The position numbers were made by a program, and so were the translations under genes. Under the pieces are notes generated by a model. It worked only from the letters and a program-made list of their open reading frames with translations, did no database searches and was not told the DNA's origin. This document shows, one piece after another, positions 1 through 7,382 of a DNA stretch of 64,000 nucleotides; position 1 is the first letter of the stretch; each line of letters starts with the position of its first letter. The DNA lies in NCBI RefSeq assembly GCF_904426505.1, contig NZ_CAJGBN010000067.1, forward strand, positions 1 to 64,000. The letters run 5' to 3'. The stretch comes from Rubrivivax sp. A210. Lineage in GTDB: Bacteria; Pseudomonadota; Gammaproteobacteria; Burkholderiales; Burkholderiaceae_C.

Positions 1-432
1 GGCACGGGTGGCACGACCGGCACCGGCTCTGGCGGCACCGACGGTGGCACCCAGTCCTCCGGCGGCGGCTCGGGCACTGGCTCGGGTACCGGCGGCACGA
101 CGGGTACCGGCACGGGTGGCACGACCGGCACCGGCTCTGGCGGCACCGACGGTGGCACCCAGTCCTCCGGCGGCGGCTCGGGCACTGGCTCGGGTACCGG
201 CGGCACGACGGGTACCGGCACGGGTGGCACGACCGACACCGGCAATGGCGGCACCGATGGTGGCACCCAGTCCTCCGGCGGCGGCTCGGGCACTGGCTCG
301 GGCACCGGCGGCACGACTGGCACCGGAACGGGTGGCTCGACCGGTGGCGGCTCTGGCGGCACCGACAGTGGCACCCAGTCCTCCGGCGGTGGCTCGGGCA
401 CTGGCTCGGGTACCGGCGGCACGACGGGTACC
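1..432 (+). repeat. Four tandem 108-bp coding repeats
   Basis: Units begin at 1, 109, 217 and 325, each 108 bp (36 codons). Units 1 and 2 are almost identical, while 3 and 4 carry scattered substitutions. A partial fifth unit starts at 433 and then degenerates. The array probably continues upstream of the window. The length is a multiple of three, so unit gain or loss would keep the protein in frame. Confidence 0.9.
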
Positions 433-1170
433 GGCACGGGTGGCACGAGCAGCGGCTCCGGCACAGGTGGCAACATCGGCAGCAACGGCACGGGCAGCAC
501 CGGCGGTGTCGATGCTGGCGGCGGTTCGACCACGGCACGGGCCGCAGGACTGCAAGGCGGCTCCGGCGCCGAGGGCAGCGGCTCCGCGGCAAGCGGTTCT
601 GGCTCCAGTTCCGGCAACCTTACCGGCGGCACGGGCACTGGCAACGTGGCCGGCGGCTCAAGCTCTGGCACAGGCGCCGGCACCACTTCCGGCGCCAGTG
701 GCGGTGCGGGCAGCAGCGCCGGCGCAGCGGGCGCCACGGTGTTCGCGATGGCGGGTGCCGAGGCGGCGGCGGCCGGCGGTGGTGGCTCGGGCAGTGCGTC
801 CAGCAGCAGCGACGGCGCCAGTCAGGGCACCCAGCCGGGTGGCGATGGCCTGCGCGTGGAACTGATCCGCACGCCGGGGCGCGATTTGACGGGCCTGGTC
901 TCGGTGACAGTGCCTGCCCAGCGCGACGCCTTCCTGATCCCGGTGCCTCAGGAGCTTTATGCCAACCTGAGCCCCGAGATCCGGCAGAAGGCCGAACTGA
1001 CGGGCGAGCGTGGCGGCAAGTTGCCGAAGTGGCTGAGCTTCAACGCCGAGAAGATGACGGTGTCCGGCAATGCGGTGCCCGCCAACGGGCTGCCGCGCCG
1101 CCTGGCGCTGCGTATCAATGGTGTGCGCGTCGTGATCCTGGTGACGCAGGAGGCAACCAAGAAGGACTGA
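1..1170 (+). CDS. Gly/Thr/Ser-rich repeat surface protein, C-terminal part (5' end outside window)
   Basis: Frame 1 is open from the first base to a TGA at 1168-1170, so only the C-terminal 389 residues are seen. Residues 1-144 are four 36-residue Gly/Thr/Ser repeats containing the block GGTDGGTQSSGGGSGTGSGT. Next comes degenerate Gly/Ser/Ala-rich linker to about residue 280. The end is a non-repetitive domain of about 105 residues with the stretch LPKWLSFNAEKMTVSGNAVP. That stretch resembles the core of cadherin-like putative Ig (CADG/He_PIG) domains found in large secreted adhesins. I infer a large secreted or surface-anchored protein. No enzymatic motif is visible. The reading frame is certain; the function is an inference from composition and the final domain. 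Confidence 0.7.
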   Translation, partial: GTGGTTGTGSGGTDGGTQSSGGGSGTGSGTGGTTGTGTGGTTGTGSGGTDGGTQSSGGGSGTGSGTGGTTGTGTGGTTDTGNGGTDGGTQSSGGGSGTGSGTGGTTGTGTGGSTGGGSGGTDSGTQSSGGGSGTGSGTGGTTGTGTGGTSSGSGTGGNIGSNGTGSTGGVDAGGGSTTARAAGLQGGSGAEGSGSAASGSGSSSGNLTGGTGTGNVAGGSSSGTGAGTTSGASGGAGSSAGAAGATVFAMAGAEAAAAGGGGSGSASSSSDGASQGTQPGGDGLRVELIRTPGRDLTGLVSVTVPAQRDAFLIPVPQELYANLSPEIRQKAELTGERGGKLPKWLSFNAEKMTVSGNAVPANGLPRRLALRINGVRVVILVTQEATKKD

Positions 1171-1220
1171 CCTGGCACGCTAGCCCGCCCGGCCGGCCGC
1201 CTGCCCTGGCGGCGGCCCTC

Positions 1221-1253
1221 GGCCCGCAGCCCCGTCACAGGGGCTGGCGGGCC
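1221..1253 (+). terminator. Intrinsic terminator after the repeat protein
   Basis: An inverted repeat with arms GGCCCGCAGCCCC and GGGGCTgGCGGGCC (one bulged G) and a 6-nt loop is followed by AATCTTTTCTC on the plus strand. It lies 51 bp after the stop of the repeat protein. It could also serve the leftward tRNA-Leu, but no T-run follows on that strand. Confidence 0.6.
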
Positions 1254-1306
1254 GAATCTTTTCTCGCAGCCGATGAGCAAACCGTATGGCGGCCGCAGCC
1301 CTGCCC

Positions 1307-1397
1307 TGGTGCCCGGAACCGGGTTCGAACCGGTATGCCCCAGTGAAGGGGCGGCGGATTTTAAGTCCGCTGCGTCTGCCTGTTTCGCCATCCGGGC
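1307..1397 (-). tRNA. tRNA-Leu (anticodon TAA)
   Basis: The minus strand reads GCCCGGA at the 5' end (1397-1391), with the 3' acceptor strand TCCGGGC-A-CCA at 1317-1307. The anticodon loop is CTTAAAA, giving TAA. A long variable arm (CCCC..GGGG) and a T-loop GGTTCGAACC are present. The CCA is encoded. A GATAAT hexamer at 1416-1421 (minus) is at a suitable distance for a -10 box, but no good -35 was seen. Confidence 0.95.
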
Positions 1398-1451
1398 GCA
1401 GTGGTGGCGGCGGCGATTATCGGCGCCGCATCTGCCAGACCGCGCCCGTCC

Positions 1452-2726
1452 TCATTCACCCACAGCCGGCAGCCAGCGCCTCAGATGCATCGCATTCGCC
1501 GCGCCGCGCGCCCGGGCGCTGGCCAGTTCGTGGCGGGCGATGCCGCGCAGATGCACTTCGTCGGGGCCATCGAGCAGGCGGAGTGCGCGGCCCCAGGTCC
1601 ACATGCGGGCCAAGGGCGTATCGGGCGACAGGCCCATGGCACCGAAGACCTGGATGGCGCGGTCGACCACGCGCGATTGCAACTGTGCGGCAACGAGCTT
1701 GATGGCCGAGGCGTCGATGCGCGCCGCGGCCGCGCCCTCGCGGTCTAGCTTCCAGGCCGCACGCAGCACCAGCAGCCGCGCCTGGTCGATCTCGAGCCGC
1801 GAATGCGCGATCCAGTCCTGCACATTGGCGAAGTCGCCCACGCGGCCGCCGAAGGCGCGGCGCTCGAGCGCGCGCTCGCACATCAGTTCGAGCGCCAGCT
1901 CGCACTGGCCAATGCTGCGCATGGCATGGTGTACGCGGCCCGGCCCCAGCCGCGCCTGCGCCATCGCAAAGCCCGCGCCCGCATCGCCCAGCAGGTGGTC
2001 GGCCGGCACCTGGACATCGCGCAACACCAGCTCGCAATGGCCTTCGAGCGCGTGGTGGTCGAGCACCGGGATGTTGCGTTCAACGGTGAGCCCCGGCGCA
2101 TTCATGGGCACCATCACGATGGAGTGGCGGCGGTGGGCATCGCCCGCGCCCGCCGCGTTGCCGCCGCCGCTGTCGCCTATCACCAGCGCGACGCGGCACA
2201 GCGGGTGGGCGGCGCCGGTGATGAACCACTTGCGGCCATTGATGCGCCAGCCGTCGCCGCTGCGCTCGATGCGCGTGCGCAGCTGGGTGGGGTCGGAGGA
2301 GGCGACATCAGGCTCGCTCATCGCGAAGCAGGAGCGGATCTCGCCGCGCAGCAGCGGATCGAGCCACCGCTCGCGCTGGGCTGGCGTGGCAAACAGCTGC
2401 AGCAACTCGATGTTGCCGCTGTCGGGTGCGCTGCAGTTGAAGGCCTCGGCCGACCAGGGCACGCGGCCCATCACCTCGGCCAGCGGCGCGTAGTCCAGGT
2501 GGTCGAGCCGGGTGCCGGGCTGGTCGGCACGCAGGCTGGGCAGGAAGAGGTTCCACAGCCCCAGGGCCCGGGCGCTGTCCTTCAGCGGCTGCAGCACGTC
2601 GAGCGGGTAGACGCCGGCATCGGCCCAGCGATGCCAGTCGGCCATCGACGGCAGGACGAGGTCGTCCATGAAGCGCTGCAGGCGGGCCTGCAGCGCGGTG
2701 CAAAGCGGCGAGGGGGCGAAGTCCAT
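1452..2726 (-). CDS. Acyl-CoA dehydrogenase (ACAD10/11-like)
   Basis: Predicted FAD flavoenzyme that oxidises acyl-CoA thioesters at the alpha-beta bond, passing electrons to electron-transferring flavoprotein. At 424 residues it has normal family length. The central FAD/substrate segment reads CFAMSEPDVASSDPTQL followed by RINGRKWFITGAAHP. The C-terminal helical domain contains RAFGGRVGDFANVQDWIA and ends with QVFGAMGLSPDTPLARMW and DGPDEVHLRGIARHE, typical of the ACAD11-like branch. It is a single leftward gene, 54 bp upstream of tRNA-Leu. Substrate chain length cannot be told from sequence. Confidence 0.9.
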   Translation of the reverse strand: MDFAPSPLCTALQARLQRFMDDLVLPSMADWHRWADAGVYPLDVLQPLKDSARALGLWNLFLPSLRADQPGTRLDHLDYAPLAEVMGRVPWSAEAFNCSAPDSGNIELLQLFATPAQRERWLDPLLRGEIRSCFAMSEPDVASSDPTQLRTRIERSGDGWRINGRKWFITGAAHPLCRVALVIGDSGGGNAAGAGDAHRRHSIVMVPMNAPGLTVERNIPVLDHHALEGHCELVLRDVQVPADHLLGDAGAGFAMAQARLGPGRVHHAMRSIGQCELALELMCERALERRAFGGRVGDFANVQDWIAHSRLEIDQARLLVLRAAWKLDREGAAAARIDASAIKLVAAQLQSRVVDRAIQVFGAMGLSPDTPLARMWTWGRALRLLDGPDEVHLRGIARHELASARARGAANAMHLRRWLPAVGE

Positions 2727-2785
2727 GGGGCTCGCATCGTCGCAGATTGCGCCCCGTGCACATGTCGCGCGGGGGACGACCAGGC

Positions 2786-3148
2786 TCAGTTCGCCGGGCC
2801 GGCCAACGGCAGCCGCGCAGGGCCTTCATCGGGCACGAAGATCCACAGCAGCAGATAGGCCAACAAACCCGTGCCGCCGCAGAACACCAGCAGCACCAGC
2901 AGCAGGCGGCAGAGCCAAGATTCGACGCCGGTGGCGCGCGCCAGGCCGCCGCAGACGCCGCCCAGCCAACGGTCATCACGGCTGCGGCGCAGAGCGTTGA
3001 AAAAGCTCCTGGCGCCGAAAGTGCCGCTGGCACAGCTTGATGCGCCGCCGTCGATCAGGCGGGCCTTGGCTCGCGCAAATTCCTCGTCACCGAGCAGGCC
3101 GCGGGCGTGCAGTTCACCGAGCTTGCCGAGTTCTTCGCTGAGGGACAT
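2786..3148 (-). CDS. SHOCT/PspC domain membrane protein
   Basis: A 120-residue protein. Residues 1-30 are a SHOCT-like segment (LGELHARGLLGDEEFARAKARL). A PspC domain follows at about 50-105 (DDRWLGGVCGGLARATGVESWLCRLL) with one hydrophobic transmembrane stretch, LLVLLVFCGGTGLLAYLLLW. PspC proteins are envelope-stress components of the inner membrane. The other psp genes are not adjacent, so a direct phage-shock role is not shown. I chose the ATG at 3148 because AAGGA sits about 7 nt before it. An in-frame ATG at 3181 is an alternative start with a poorer ribosome site. Confidence 0.8.
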   Translation of the reverse strand: MSLSEELGKLGELHARGLLGDEEFARAKARLIDGGASSCASGTFGARSFFNALRRSRDDRWLGGVCGGLARATGVESWLCRLLLVLLVFCGGTGLLAYLLLWIFVPDEGPARLPLAGPAN

Positions 3149-3356
3149 GAGGGATTCCTTGGGAATGGGCTGCGACGACATGAATATGGCATCGCCAGGC
3201 CGAGATACCAGCCCCGCGCGACCGGCCGCAGCGGGGCGCGACAGGCCGACGCAGCACCGGCATGGGCGCCGGCGGATGGGGGCCGCCTCCTCGCAAGGCC
3301 CTAGGCCGGCGCCGGCGTGACAGCGCCAGAATGCGCGCTCCACGGCGAGGTGCCCC

Positions 3357-4694
3357 ATGAGCCTGCATCAGAAACTGCGCCAGCGTGCGGCCGAAGGCCG
3401 CCCCATCCGCGTCGGCCTCATCGGTGCCGGCAAGTTCGGTTCCATGTACCTGGCCCAGGTGCCGCGCACGCCGGGCGTACACCTGGTGGGCATCGCCGAT
3501 CTGTCGCCCGAGGCCGCCCGCCGCAACCTGGCCCGTGTCGGCTGGGATCCGGCCCGCGTGCAGGCTGCCAGCCTGGACGCGGCGCTGCGCGATGGCAACA
3601 CCCACGTCGGCGACGACTGGCAGGCCCTGGTGCGCCACCCGGGCATCGACGTCATCGTCGAATCCACCGGCGCGCCCATCGCCGCGGTGGACCACATCCT
3701 CGATGCCTTTGCCAACGGCAAGCACGTCGTCAACGTCACCGTCGAGGCCGATGCCTTCTGCGGCCCGTTGCTGGCCCAGCGCGCGGCGGCTGCCGGCGTG
3801 ATCTACACGCTGGCCTTCGGCGACCAGCCGGCGCTGATCTGCGACCTGGTGGACTGGGCGCGCACCTGCGGCTTCCCGGTGGTGGCCGCCGGCCGCGGCC
3901 ACAAGTGGCTGCCGCACTTCAGCGAGTCGACGCCGGAAACGGTGTGGGGCCATTACGGCCTCACGCCCGAGCAGGCGCAGCGCGGCGGCCTCAACCCCAA
4001 GATGTTCAACAGCTTCCTCGACGGCAGCAAGCCGTCCATCGAGAGCACGGCGGTGGCCAATGCCACCGGGCTGGACGTGCCGAGCACCGGCCTGCTCTAC
4101 CCGCCAGCCAGCATTGCCGACATCCCCTTTGTCACGCGGCCGAAGAGCGAGGGCGGCGTGCTCGAGAAGAAGGGCATGGTCGAGGTGATCTCCTCGCTGG
4201 AGACTGACGGCCGCGTCATCCCCTACGACATCCGCATGGGCGTGTGGGTGACGGTGGAGGGCGAGACCGACTACGTGCGCCACTGCTTCGAGGAATACAA
4301 GGCCCACACCGACCCCAGCGGCCGCTATTTCACGCTCTACAAGCGCTGGCACCTGATAGGGCTGGAGGTTGGCTACTCGGTGGCCAGCGTGGCGCTGCGC
4401 GGCGAGGCCACCGGCGTGGCGACCTGCTGGAACGCCGACGTCGTGGCCACCGCCAAGCGCGACCTGGCACCGGGCGAGATGCTCGACGGTGAAGGCGGCT
4501 ACACGGTGTGGGGCAAGCTGCAACCGGCACGCGCCTCGCTGGCCCTGGGCGGCCTGCCGCTGGGCCTGGCGCACGGCATCAAGGTCTTGCGTCCGGTAGC
4601 CAGGGGCCAGTGCCTGAGCTGGGCCGACGTGGCAGCGGACGAGACGACGCGGGCCTACAGGCTGCGGCGCGAGATGGAATCAAGCTTCGGCTGA
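3357..4694 (+). CDS. Gfo/Idh/MocA-type NAD(P)-dependent oxidoreductase with C-terminal SAF domain
   Basis: A 445-residue protein. Its N-terminal Rossmann fold has the nucleotide motif IRVGLIGAGKFGSMYL (about residues 17-32) and an acidic residue after strand 2 (VGIADLS), which favours NAD. A dehydrogenase-like middle (VIVESTGAP, GKHVVNVTVEAD) leads to a C-terminal segment ATAKRDLAPGEMLDGEGGY typical of an SAF domain, as in NAD-binding homoserine-dehydrogenase-like proteins. The substrate is unknown, though a sugar-acid or polyol derivative is plausible for this group. It is a single gene, 208 bp from the divergent PspC gene, and is followed by a hairpin terminator. Confidence 0.8.
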   Translation: MSLHQKLRQRAAEGRPIRVGLIGAGKFGSMYLAQVPRTPGVHLVGIADLSPEAARRNLARVGWDPARVQAASLDAALRDGNTHVGDDWQALVRHPGIDVIVESTGAPIAAVDHILDAFANGKHVVNVTVEADAFCGPLLAQRAAAAGVIYTLAFGDQPALICDLVDWARTCGFPVVAAGRGHKWLPHFSESTPETVWGHYGLTPEQAQRGGLNPKMFNSFLDGSKPSIESTAVANATGLDVPSTGLLYPPASIADIPFVTRPKSEGGVLEKKGMVEVISSLETDGRVIPYDIRMGVWVTVEGETDYVRHCFEEYKAHTDPSGRYFTLYKRWHLIGLEVGYSVASVALRGEATGVATCWNADVVATAKRDLAPGEMLDGEGGYTVWGKLQPARASLALGGLPLGLAHGIKVLRPVARGQCLSWADVAADETTRAYRLRREMESSFG

Positions 4695-4721
4695 CGCCAG
4701 CGCACGAACCCCGCAAACGGC

Positions 4722-4747
4722 AACGCCCCGCGGCAGCGGGGCGTTGT
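4722..4747. terminator. Hairpin between oxidoreductase gene and attL
   Basis: A perfect 11-bp inverted repeat CAACGCCCCGC / GCGGGGCGTTG has a GGCA loop. It sits 27 bp after the oxidoreductase stop and has no T-run on the plus strand. On the minus strand it follows the displaced tRNA-Cys 3' fragment and is followed by GCCGTTTGCGG. It may therefore be the original terminator of the tRNA-Cys unit, now separated from it by the inserted element. Confidence 0.55.
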
Positions 4748-4771
4748 ACTGCCGGGTGAGGCAGAAAATCC

Positions 4772-4816
4772 TGGAGGCGCGACCGGGAGTCGAACCCGGC
4801 TAGACGGATTTGCAAT
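4772..4816 (-). repeat. attL: displaced 3' half of tRNA-Cys
   Basis: Forty-five bases from TGGAGGCGCG to GGATTTGCAAT match 11410-11454 exactly. The match continues outward by 7 bases plus one mismatch (GAAAATC at 4764-4770). It covers the anticodon loop through CCA of tRNA-Cys but lacks the 5' half, so it is not a functional tRNA. Confidence 0.95.
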
Positions 4817-4973
4817 GTCGGCAGAAGGCAGCGGCCAGCCACCACTTGCGGGCGGTGCGTTCTACAGAAGCACGCGAACAAGCCGGAGTGCCGTCAGAGG
4901 GAAGGCGACTGCGTCAAAGCACGGATGTAGAGCGTCGCCCGTGTATGCTGACGACAACCGCCGGGGCCGTGAA

Positions 4974-5654
4974 GTGAGCGAGAACGATCAACCGCAGAAG
5001 GTAAGAAGCGAAGAGCGCGAGCCTAATGCAGACGCTGCATTCGGCCGACGCATCCGAGAGACGCGGGAAGCGCGCAACCTAAGCCAACAGGCCGTCAGCA
5101 CGCGGTCAAAGTGGGTTGATACCGATGGCAAAGGAATCTCGCGAACTGCCCTGATCGGCTACGAGGGTGGAAGCTCAAGGCCAGGCGCGCGGGAACTGCG
5201 GCTGTTGTGCGAAACGCTCAACGCGACCCCAAACTACTTGCTGTTTGGAACGGAGACACCCTTTCAGACCAAGCATGTAGCGCTTGAAGGTTTCAGGTCC
5301 GGCGCTCGGCAGGACATTCGCCAGGCTGTCGAGTTGGCGTGCGTCTTGACCGCGCTGAAAGACCACGAGCGGGACGCGCTTACGAGCCTTGCTCTGTCTC
5401 TCGCCGGAAGACAGCTTGGCGACCTGCGACTTAGCGGGCTGCGCATGGTGGCTGCGATGTTGGTTCCCGACCTTGAGGCGGGCATTCGGAAGTTTGCCGA
5501 CGTGGAGCCGGGCGAGCCGCTGACGCTTGAGGCGGCGGCTGATGCGCTTTCGCGGCAAGGGACATCAAACATCGGGCATCGCCTCGTTCTAGACGAGGAC
5601 GGACAGCCGGCCGGCGGCGAGTGGCTGTATCCGGACCCCAAGCCGGACGCATGA
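4974..5654 (+). CDS. XRE-family HTH transcriptional regulator (element repressor candidate)
   Basis: A 226-residue protein. At about residues 22-90 is an XRE helix-turn-helix in FGRRIRETREARNLSQQAVS...GISRTALIGYEGGSSRPGARELRLLCETLNATPNYLLFG. The rest is an uncharacterised C-terminal region. As first gene of the element, it probably represses the downstream operon, possibly through the inverted repeat at 5719-5743. I chose GTG at 4974. An in-frame ATG at 4815 would start inside attL and add 53 residues with no domain character. Base composition is visibly less GC-rich than the flanking chromosome, consistent with acquisition. Confidence 0.75.
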   Translation: MSENDQPQKVRSEEREPNADAAFGRRIRETREARNLSQQAVSTRSKWVDTDGKGISRTALIGYEGGSSRPGARELRLLCETLNATPNYLLFGTETPFQTKHVALEGFRSGARQDIRQAVELACVLTALKDHERDALTSLALSLAGRQLGDLRLSGLRMVAAMLVPDLEAGIRKFADVEPGEPLTLEAAADALSRQGTSNIGHRLVLDEDGQPAGGEWLYPDPKPDA

Positions 5655-5691
5655 GCTAGTCGAGATTCAAGACATCTTTTTGTTCAGAAAG

Positions 5692-5743
5692 TTGCACACA
5701 AACCAGTGAAGGCCGTATAGTTGCGCCGTCGAGATACGCAACT
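5692..5743 (+). promoter_or_regulatory. Promoter with overlapping operator-like inverted repeat
   Basis: TTGCAC (5692-5697) and TATAGT (5716-5721), spaced 18 bp, form a good sigma-70 promoter for the gene at 5757. The inverted repeat AGTTGCG (5719-5725) / CGCAACT (5737-5743), centred just past the -10, is well placed for a repressor such as the neighbouring XRE protein. Confidence 0.55.
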
Positions 5744-5756
5744 GTTTGGAGTTCAC

Positions 5757-6485
5757 ATGTTCGACTTCAGCGCACTACCACTCACGCCCGACAACGCGCG
5801 AGCAGCCCGGAACTACCTCGGATTCAGCCAGGCGAAGGCGGCCGAAGAGTCGGGACTTCCGTCCCACAAGATCAAGCGCTTCGAGGCCGGGAATTACATC
5901 CCCGACGAGGCCTTTTTGAACGACCTCCGTGGCTTCTTCGAGGCCCGCGGCTACCAGTTCCAGGACACTCAGAAGCCCGGCGCCAAGGCCAAGGGAAGCG
6001 GCCAGGTGTTCCCGGCCGGCGTCGTCGGTGAAACCGCGGAAAATCAAGGTGTACCGCGGGTTTCCAGCCCGCAGCGGGCATCCTTCCATCACATGCGCAT
6101 CGCCATCACCGACGAAGCGGCGATGGGCCGCATCCTCGACCTGATCGACGAGAACGAAGAGAAGGCCCAAGAGCTGCTGTCGCAGCCGGTGGAGAGCGGC
6201 CTTTTCGGCGGCCTCACCGACACCTGCCAGGGGCGCCACGGTGAAGCGCTGGCGCTGCTGGCCGAGAACGGCCGGCTCTTCGGGATGCTGTTCGGCCGCA
6301 AGGTCGGGGGCGACCCGCGCCCCGGGCTGCTCGACGGCAGCGAGCGGCCGGCCACGCATGCCGACCTGATGCACAAGCGGCAGGCTGACGCAAGCCGCTT
6401 CGCGCTGGCCGGCGCCGCGGACGCCAAGGCACGCAAGAAGAGCCGCAAGACCCCCGAGACGCTCTTCGCCGCCATCTTCGGCTGA
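5757..6485 (+). CDS. HTH regulator with unknown C-terminal region (element gene)
   Basis: A 242-residue protein. Residues 10-65 form a helix-turn-helix of Cro/C1 type (NARAARNYLGFSQAKAAEESGLPSHKIKRFEAGNYIPD), with FLNDLRGFFEARGYQF typical of small phage regulators. The C-terminal 150 residues are unrecognised and end in a basic stretch (KARKKSRKTPETLF). The start ATG at 5757 has TGGAG six bases before it and lies 35 bp after the promoter at 5692-5721. It could be the Cro-like partner of the first regulator or an activator of the replication operon. Confidence 0.7.
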   Translation: MFDFSALPLTPDNARAARNYLGFSQAKAAEESGLPSHKIKRFEAGNYIPDEAFLNDLRGFFEARGYQFQDTQKPGAKAKGSGQVFPAGVVGETAENQGVPRVSSPQRASFHHMRIAITDEAAMGRILDLIDENEEKAQELLSQPVESGLFGGLTDTCQGRHGEALALLAENGRLFGMLFGRKVGGDPRPGLLDGSERPATHADLMHKRQADASRFALAGAADAKARKKSRKTPETLFAAIFG

Positions 6486-6558
6486 CCATCGGCCGGCATA
6501 GCGCCGGCCCTCCCCTACCCCACTCGAAATGCGGCCGCGAGCCGCAGGAGGCGGAGCC

Positions 6559-6780
6559 ATGTCCACGCAAAGCACATCGCGGGCTGCAGCGCCAGCGAGC
6601 CCGGCCCGGGAGGCCTTGAGCTTCGGCGAGACGCGCGAAATGCGGGCAACCATCGCGCGCTTGAGCGGCCACCATCGGCGGGCATCGAGCGCCGGCCAGG
6701 CAGGCCGAGCCAGGGCCACGGCCGTAGGGATCAGGCTGGCGCGCGAGCTGATCGCCATCGGCGGCCGGGGGCCTGCGTGA
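6559..6780 (+). CDS. Small element protein, unknown
   Basis: Seventy-three residues, rich in Ala, Arg and Ser, with a predicted helical core ALSFGETREMRATIARLSG and a C-terminal helix ATAVGIRLARELIAIGG. I do not recognise a family. The start ATG at 6559 has GGAG five bases before it. Its stop overlaps the GTG start of the next gene (GTGA), so the two are translationally coupled within the replication operon. Confidence 0.55.
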   Translation: MSTQSTSRAAAPASPAREALSFGETREMRATIARLSGHHRRASSAGQAGRARATAVGIRLARELIAIGGRGPA

Positions 6781-7382
6781 GCCCCGCCAAGGGCCGCGGA
6801 ACGGCCGCCAGCGGCCGGCGCCGGGGCGACTACTACCCGGACACCATGAGCCGCCCCGCGCGGCGCCTGGCCGAGATGCGAGGCATCGCCGACTACTGGC
6901 GCACCCGCACCGGGCCGCCGACCGGGTACGCCCTCGACAGCCAGTCCATGCACACCCTCGCCGACAGGGCCTGCCGCGACCTCGCAGCGGGCCTGATTGG
7001 CGCCGGCGTCGCCGGGCCGGAGTTGACCGGCGGTGAACCGGGCAACACCAGCGCTCGAACCATCGAAACCACGGTTGCACCTGGGCAACTGGGGCGGTTG
7101 AACTGCCCGCCTGCCCCTAGGGAGCCTAGGCCTAGGGAAGCGGCGGCCGTGCAACCGGCCACCGCCACCGCGCACGGCGCCGAAGGGATGGGGCCGCAGG
7201 CGCGCGCCCAGCCGGAGGAGCCGGACACGCCAGAGCGAGGCGCTTGGACGTGTGGCGCCTGCGGCTATCGCGGCTTCTGGTCAGGCGGCCCGCATTGCTT
7301 GAGCATTGCCGATGCTGACGCCAGCGACGAGCGCGGATGTATCAAGGGCGCCCGCGCTGACCGACAGGGGCGCCAGCAATGA
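6777..7382 (+). CDS. Element protein with C-terminal Cys motif, unknown
   Basis: A 201-residue protein with a GTG start overlapping the previous stop. It is basic at the N-terminus and low-complexity, Pro/Ala-rich in the middle. Near the end it has WTCGACGYRGFWSGGPHC plus a later ERGC, spacing that suggests a small zinc-binding module. Its stop overlaps the start of the replication protein (ATGA). Position directly before the initiator suggests an accessory replication or regulatory role, but this is inference only. Confidence 0.55.
   Translation: MSPAKGRGTAASGRRRGDYYPDTMSRPARRLAEMRGIADYWRTRTGPPTGYALDSQSMHTLADRACRDLAAGLIGAGVAGPELTGGEPGNTSARTIETTVAPGQLGRLNCPPAPREPRPREAAAVQPATATAHGAEGMGPQARAQPEEPDTPERGAWTCGACGYRGFWSGGPHCLSIADADASDERGCIKGARADRQGRQQ

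Noticed and set aside
1..432. CRISPR-like repeat array
   Set aside because: Repeats are contiguous with no unique spacers and keep a coding frame.
8..865. Long Ala/Pro/Arg-rich frame in frame 2 across the repeat array
   Set aside because: It is a shadow of the in-frame 108-bp repeats. Frame 1 is open from the window start, gives a sensible Gly/Thr/Ser repeat and continues into a folded C-terminal domain.
957..1391. Minus-strand frame beginning MAKQADAADLKSAAPSLGHTG
   Set aside because: Its start is a translation of tRNA-Leu and the rest is antisense to the repeat protein end.
4772..4816. Second tRNA-Cys gene
   Set aside because: Only the 3' half is present and the sequence diverges exactly after the anticodon loop, so it is an attachment-site remnant.
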